Made by a program: the position numbers and the translations under genes. DNA of 21,739 nt from assembly GCA_946803715.1 (NCBI GenBank), contig CAMPET010000003.1:661280-683018 (forward strand), read 5' to 3'. The notes beneath the pieces were generated by a model. The model had not been told where the DNA came from, did no database searches, and saw only the letters and a program-made list of their open reading frames with translations. This document shows positions 16,465 to 21,739 of this stretch, in pieces (the first letter of the stretch is position 1; each line of letters starts with the position of its first letter). The stretch comes from Beroe ovata (taxonomy: Eukaryota; Ctenophora; Nuda; Beroida; Beroidae).

Positions 16465-19213
16465 TTTACTGAAATTATGAAATTCATGCTCATGAGACAG
16501 AAGTTCTCGTATTACACGTTAAGTGTTGGTAGGGTAAACGAGTGTGAAGGTAGGGTGTAAGGTTTAGAGTATTTCGAATGCATCAAAATTGATGCGTATA
16601 GCTATGCACTATGCAGTATGCATGAATAACATGGAGAAGTGTGAGTAGGAAAACCAAAATAAAATAAGAACAGTAATAAAGATGTCGAATTATGAAATGA
16701 GGATGTGCAATCAATTTCTTATCAATAAGATTAGGTTTTAAACTAGAGGAAGAATAATAAAGACTGCGCAAGCTGAACGCGTGAGAGCCGCCATTGCTCA
16801 ATACAACTGTCAGTAAACTATAGTCTCGTGTGTATTGTGCCAATGTGTGTCTGTTTCAAGGTATGGAGGATCAATAGGCAACTATATAGTCAAAACTTCT
16901 GTCAAAACTACAATAGAGAAGCGACGTCATATAGATATTGCTACCATCCAAATATAACAAGTAACATATTGTACACTCGCGAGACTGTTAATTTCACGCA
17001 ATGTCAGGACGCTCTAGGTATGAAGCCCCAGCTATTTGCACACACATGTCATATTCAGCCACTCAAAGTATAATAAGTGCACATCAAGACACAATGTTAT
17101 TTCCTGCTCTTCCAAAGATTGACTTATATAGTGCCTGATTAAGTGCAGATGGAGTGGAATGATACGTTATCATTCCTTGTCAGTAGCTTGAATAGTATTA
17201 GATCTGGCTCAATTGGGAGCAATAAAACAGCAACGAGACCAAACGGGGATTAGATAGAAATTTAGCAATTTACAGCTGTTAATTCAGTGGAATAGAGCAA
17301 CCAAACATTCAACAGATAGCTCAACATATCGCGACTATGGAGAGAATTGAGCCCCTTGGCTTACATTTTTTGTTTCACAAAACTGAGGACTGAATTCAGA
17401 GTCGGACAGCGGAACTTTGTTTGTGTTATAACTTAGGACAGAAGCCAACACGCATGGTTGCTAGGCAACAATGTAATTGAGCAGAAAATAGTGACAACTC
17501 ATGTGTCACTTAGGACACTTAAATAAATATGCGTGATTGCTGTTTTAAGTGCAAACACTATTAACTGATTTAAATGCAAATGAACGATTGCATGTCAACT
17601 CAACTTGACATTATCCATTGAAGAAAATTGAAAACGTCAGTTACTTGTATAACACACCGAATGTTCCTTTTCTTTACCCTAAATTGAATTATGAAATATG
17701 AACCCATGTTCAAACCATATAATAGCATTATGCTATAAAATCGTCATACATACAGGTGACGATCGAGGTAGTTGTATTAACATTGATAGACAATCACGTA
17801 AGGTGTAAGGACAAACTGGGCCTCAACAATGAGAACGATTAACTGCATTGTTCGTTAGCCATACTGTTAACTTTACCACAGCATAGTATCAGCGGAAACT
17901 CTGACACCATCCCATGGAGGAAAATGGTATTAAACCATCTCGATTCTAACAATGATTCTAACAATGAAGAGAAACATTCACAGCCATTGAAAACACCACC
18001 TTTATACTTAGGTGTCCAAATATTAGATCATAAATGTGATAAGCACGCATGCATCAGACTGGTGGTGCTAAAAATTGCTGACTTTATTGCATGTTTAATG
18101 TATGCGAAATTAAATTTGAGCGTCTCATTTTGTAATTCTTTGTCTGTCGATTGTCGGGCGATGCCCTGTGCCAAACCACTGGTGCAAGCCGCGAAGCTGA
18201 AAAAAATAAATTTGAAGTTTGCAAAGATGAAAAAGAATTTCTTTGCGCGCGCGCGCCACATTTTATTCTCACTGGTGCTCGCGGTTTGTGCCAACTAGAC
18301 TTTGCATTGGCGCATCTGCATCGCCAGGCAAGTATAATTCCTTGGCCGCACAGAATTTAGAATAGGGGCGCGCAATGTGCAGTGTGCACACAAAAAGCGT
18401 GAGGTGAAAAATCACTGCGATGCAGATACGCCCATGCAACTATTATTCACCAATTAAAAACGATTCACAATGCAAAATAATAAATATGCACCAATGCAAA
18501 CTCAGAAATGGGCATTATCTTGTCTCCTGTCATGCAGCAATTTTTTAATACTATTTTATTGTATTAATTTTTTGACATATGTGGCAGTGGTTATGTTATG
18601 TTTCGTATTCATTTTTTAGTGTTATATTACCATGTTTTCCTTGTGACATAGATACAACATATTTTTATGCATGTATTATATCATACAACATATTAAAATA
18701 AAGTATTGTACAACTGACATATTAAAAGAAGGTTGCATTAAAAGAAAGTTGAAACAATTCACTGATTAGATTATTCCTCCTCTTGTGTCTGTCCTTGGAC
18801 TTGAAAATGGATTTCCAGTATTTTGATATGTTTGCAGTATACCCATAGACCTCCATAAATAGGATTTTGAATTGTGAGTTGATAATATAGATTTCATCAT
18901 ATGATAGCCTTCTACATTTTGGGTTAATGGTTCTCTACTTCAGGAAGCATGTCAAAAGAGAGGATGTTATATAGCTTCTAATACAAAATAAGGCTTTTTA
19001 GTCATCAATTTTCTTCAAATAGTGTGGATTGAATCACGTTTGGATGATTACTTTCATTTTCAGACTTCTATTGTTGAATAGTTGTGAAGGTGGGCTTTTT
19101 TCAGACTGTTGATATTTTTACCCTTACAAGTTATAATCAAATCACCTCATCAATTAATTTGTGGTCCTACTTCCAAAAATTCTTCTATCAAATAAAATAT
19201 AAGGCTGTTTCAG
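16465..19213. other. Gene-free region between SDR and ADAM10 exons
   Basis: 2.7 kb of AT-rich DNA with no recognisable exon. It should contain the SDR promoter and probably the 5' exon(s) of the ADAM10 gene or part of its first intron. A GC-rich, CG-containing insertion-like block lies at 18150-18440. One weak signal-peptide-like frame starts at the ATG at 18579. Confidence 0.55.
18150..18440. repeat. GC-rich insertion-like block with inverted ends
   Basis: The left end ttgtcgggcgatgcc (18150-18164) is roughly complementary to the right end tgcatcgccaggcaa (18314-18328), and ggcgcatctgcatcgcc (18310-18326) recurs inverted as gcgatgcagatacgcc (18417-18432). The interior has a gcgcgcgcgcgcc run (18246-18257 area). 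Composition contrasts with the AT-rich flanks. No target duplication was found. Confidence 0.4.
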
Positions 19214-21050
19214 CTCTAGAAAAAGTACCAGACAACATCTTATATTACGAACTTGTTGATTACAATAAGAGAACTGTCAGCGATCAGCATTCAAGACACA
19301 AACGGGACCTATCTTCATCACTTTCAATAGCATTTCATGCCTTTGACAGGTCATATTGCCATATTAGATTTCATGCCAATGATATTTTTTCAAGTTTTCT
19401 TGTAAACTTAGAATTTGAAGGAAATTTCTGGTATTCCTCTGGTCAATTGAAGCAGCTGTGAGTCTTCAGTCACCTAGTGAATATTTTGGAAAAAAATAGA
19501 ATAAAAATGGATACTGATCAAAAATAAAAAAATACGTCATAACAATGAGATGATGTTGTACATTGAAAGTATTTTTACAAATTATTAAAGACTAACTATG
19601 TTTCAACTGTCATAGTTGGCAACAGCCAGCCAGAGGAATACCAGAAATTTTCTTCAAATTCTAAGTGACTATGCAACTCTTGAAAATAACCCCTCTCCAA
19701 ATTTTCATGTAACCAATGAAATAACATTCTTTTTCAGGCCTTTTAGGTTAAAACTAAGCAAAAACAATGATGTTTTTACAGAAGATGTTAAATTCACTAG
19801 TAGTTCTGGGAAGGATATAATCTATGATTTTTATAGCCTTGTGAAGGGGACAGTTAATGGTAAGTTGAAATTGCCTACAGTTCCACAAATCTTTCTCTTA
19901 ACCCATTATCATTTGTCATATAGATGGCAATCATTTGTTATCTCATTTCATGCCTCTCAGATGAGTCAGACTCCATAGCCCATGGTTCTCTGCATGAAGG
20001 TTTATTCGAAGGGGTTATTACGTCAGGAAATGAAACTTATCACATCGAATCAGCAAATAAGTATCATGAAAATCCTCAGAAACATTCAATGATATACAGA
20101 TTGAGTGATGTCCTTATGAATGAAACGTAAGTAATTATTACTGTTGTAATGAGATGCTTGATATTTTCCATAGTGTTTGTCCTAGAATAGTCATTTGTTA
20201 ACCAGTGAAACAGTTATATATTTGTTCAGGAACAATAAATGTGGTGTGAAAGATGAGCAAGGGAGGCATTTTTCGATACCAAATGAAAGGTTTCTCAGTT
20301 GATTATGTTGATACTCAAGTGTCATTACTATCAAATGATGCTGAATCTGTTACACATGACATTTTCAATTAAAGCTATACTTTTTCCAGTTTATTTGGAC
20401 CTGAATGGCTAAGAAATGGTAAATTGAAATACCACAAGAAAAGGGAAGCAAGTTCGGGGCCTGTTCAAGTGAAGTATTGTCCCCTGTACATGGCTGCTGA
20501 CTACAAGTTTTACAAGCAGCACAGTAGCTCATTGTAAGTTGATAATACTCATTCTGTACACGATTGGTCCGCCGTCCAATAATCACAGACGATAAAGGGA
20601 CGGACGCAAACCTTACAAATGATTTCTCTATCCTGTCCATTCCATCAGTGCTCCAGCAATATTGAGCAAGCTTGGGACGTACGTACAGGAAATTAATAAG
20701 ATTTTCTACGAGACAGTTTTCCCTTCGTACAACTACCGAGTCAAGTTCCTTATCAGAAAAGCTCACGTGAGTCGTAGTAACTGAGTCGAAACTCGAAATG
20801 ACAATCAAGAAACATAACAACAAGGACATGACCCATTCCGGGAATGTAATTTAATTACACAGAAGTGAGTTAACGAACTGTGGCTCCACACAGGTGTACG
20901 ACACGCCAGATAATATCTACGATAAACACGAGTACGCGGTAGCCAAGTTCCTCGATGTTTTCTCCACCAAGGATGAAAATCAGTTGAACCCTGACGATTA
21001 TTGCATCGCATACATGTTCACACACCGAGATTTCGAGGATGGTGTTCTTG
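19214..21050 (+). CDS. ADAM10: ADAM10 (kuzbanian)-like metalloprotease, prodomain and start of protease domain, partial
   Basis: Seven phase-consistent exons: 19214-19349, 19738-19859, 19961-20126, 20230-20289, 20390-20533, 20649-20766, 20894-21050. The product runs YYELVDYNKRTVSDQHSRHK-RDL (ADAM10 'LSYNVDSLHQKHQRAKR'), IAFHAFDR-PFRLKLSKNNDVF, IAHGSLHEGLFEGVI ('SHGSVIDGRFEGFI'), KYHKKR before EASS (proprotein-convertase site at the same place as human RKKR), VKYCPLYMAADYKFYKQH at the protease start, and DDYCIAYMFTHRDFEDGVLG (human '[20 protein letters not shown]'). ADAM10 is a membrane sheddase of Notch and other proteins. The signal-peptide exon upstream and the HExxH zinc site, disintegrin, Cys-rich and transmembrane parts downstream are not in the window. 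Donor 20290 (gtttct) is weak but phase-required. Exon 1 stays open past 19349, see findings. Confidence 0.88.
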
Positions 21051-21739
21051 GTATGTCATCGAAAACATGAAACCCGTTTTACCTCTATTATTGAGTGTGC
21101 GATATGTTTAGAGTCAATCCTACTACTACACCACACTTCAAGCTATCTGGCATCTGTTTAATGATTGTTCATCCGTATGATAGAATTGAATTGCTAATCT
21201 CTTCTGCGACTGTGCGACTCCTCACTCTAAGCTAAACCTATGGGGTATATGAGTGTGTAGTATGTAGTGTGTATCTGTATTATAATGATATCGAGATATC
21301 AATCAGTATAATACGACCGATTCCATTTGCTTGATATTTCTCAATAGGGCTTACAAGCAAAGTAAAACACGCGCAAACACACTCACACACAAGTACAATT
21401 CCTTCGTCAGCATGTTACTGACGCCATGCATTCCTATACACATATTAGATCTGCATCGATAAATGTTTGTGGCAATAAACATCATACATTGTTGTGAGTA
21501 AAGTGTGTACTGTATGTCTGTTTAGTTTACGTTTGTCTGAACTGCCAGATGTAAGTCAGCCCACTCCTCAAAATATGAGTCACTCTTATTCTTTCTGCTA
21601 GAGAAACTAATAATCCTCACTCCTCGCTCCCCTCACTTCTCATTCCTCGCACACAAATCCTCATTCTCCACTCCCAACCCCTCACTCCTAACTCCTCACT
21701 CCCTTTACTTCCCATTCCTCGCTCACAAATCCTCACTCC
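21051..21739 (+). other. Start of the next ADAM10 intron
   Basis: Begins with donor gtatgt after phase-1 exon 7 and runs to the window edge with no recognisable exon. It includes a short CA-rich patch near 21370-21395. Confidence 0.7.
21615..21739. repeat. CT-rich simple repeat (degenerate ctcactcct units)
   Basis: Repeated variants of ctcactcct, including two spaced copies of cattcctcgc(t/a)cacaaatcctca, reach the window edge. The strand bias (C and T almost only) marks a polypyrimidine tract within the ADAM10 intron. Confidence 0.75.

Noticed and set aside
17924-18298. 124-codon frame between SDR and ADAM10
   Set aside because: The lower half lies in the GC-rich repeat block; no domain or motif is visible and overlapping frames on the other strand are equally open.
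1-21739. A wholly new multi-gene biological system
   Set aside because: All intact genes belong to known animal families with unrelated roles. Nothing in the spacing or content supports a novel joint pathway beyond the operon-like hint reported.

Overview
This is a stretch of animal nuclear DNA. Seven protein-coding genes can be read: a PEHE-domain KANSL1-like gene, RBM28, the RNA polymerase III subunit RPC7, an ARFGAP2/3 gene, a class A GPCR, a short-chain dehydrogenase, and an ADAM10-type protease. ADAM10 and class A GPCRs point to a metazoan. Small introns (mostly 77-200 bp), four genes whose coding part is a single exon, many small hairpin elements and a tRNA-derived repeat suggest a compact-genome invertebrate, probably marine. 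I cannot name the phylum. All identifications come from reading motifs by eye; no database was searched. One base (4016) is an N.

Layout. 1-838 is a GT microsatellite plus unassigned DNA. 839-2060 (+) holds the 3' end of the KANSL1-like gene. 2061-4497 is a repeat-rich spacer with three hairpin (MITE-like) elements and a duplicated tRNA-derived SINE-like block. 4498-6915 (+) is RBM28, 7220-7858 (+) is POLR3G/RPC7, and 8045-13540 (+) is ARFGAP2/3, reconstructed here as 13 exons encoding 488 residues. Intron 11 of ARFGAP2/3 contains a complete single-exon GPCR on the same strand (11263-12198). 13541-15555 contains a 157-bp tandem repeat followed by an inverted copy with a 54-bp perfect palindrome arm. 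15556-16464 (-) is a membrane-anchored SDR16C/HSD17B11-like dehydrogenase. 16465-19213 has no recognisable gene. 19214-21050 (+) carries seven exons covering the ADAM10 prodomain and the start of the protease domain; the rest of the gene lies beyond the window. 21051-21739 is its next intron, ending in a CT-rich simple repeat.

Gene relationships. RBM28 (60S ribosome assembly), RPC7 (Pol III: tRNA, 5S) and ARFGAP2/3 (COPI traffic) lie head to tail with gaps of only 304 and 186 bp, and the second gap has no poly(A) signal. Each single-exon gene also has a splice-acceptor-like AG within 4-7 bases of its ATG. Together these hint at 5' UTR introns or spliced-leader trans-splicing, possibly an operon. 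The other genes look functionally unrelated. I found no clear novel enzymatic or defence system. The most interesting items are the nested divergent GPCR, a possible duplicated alternative ADAM10 prodomain exon, an RBM28 with an apparent fifth RRM, and the acceptor/operon pattern.
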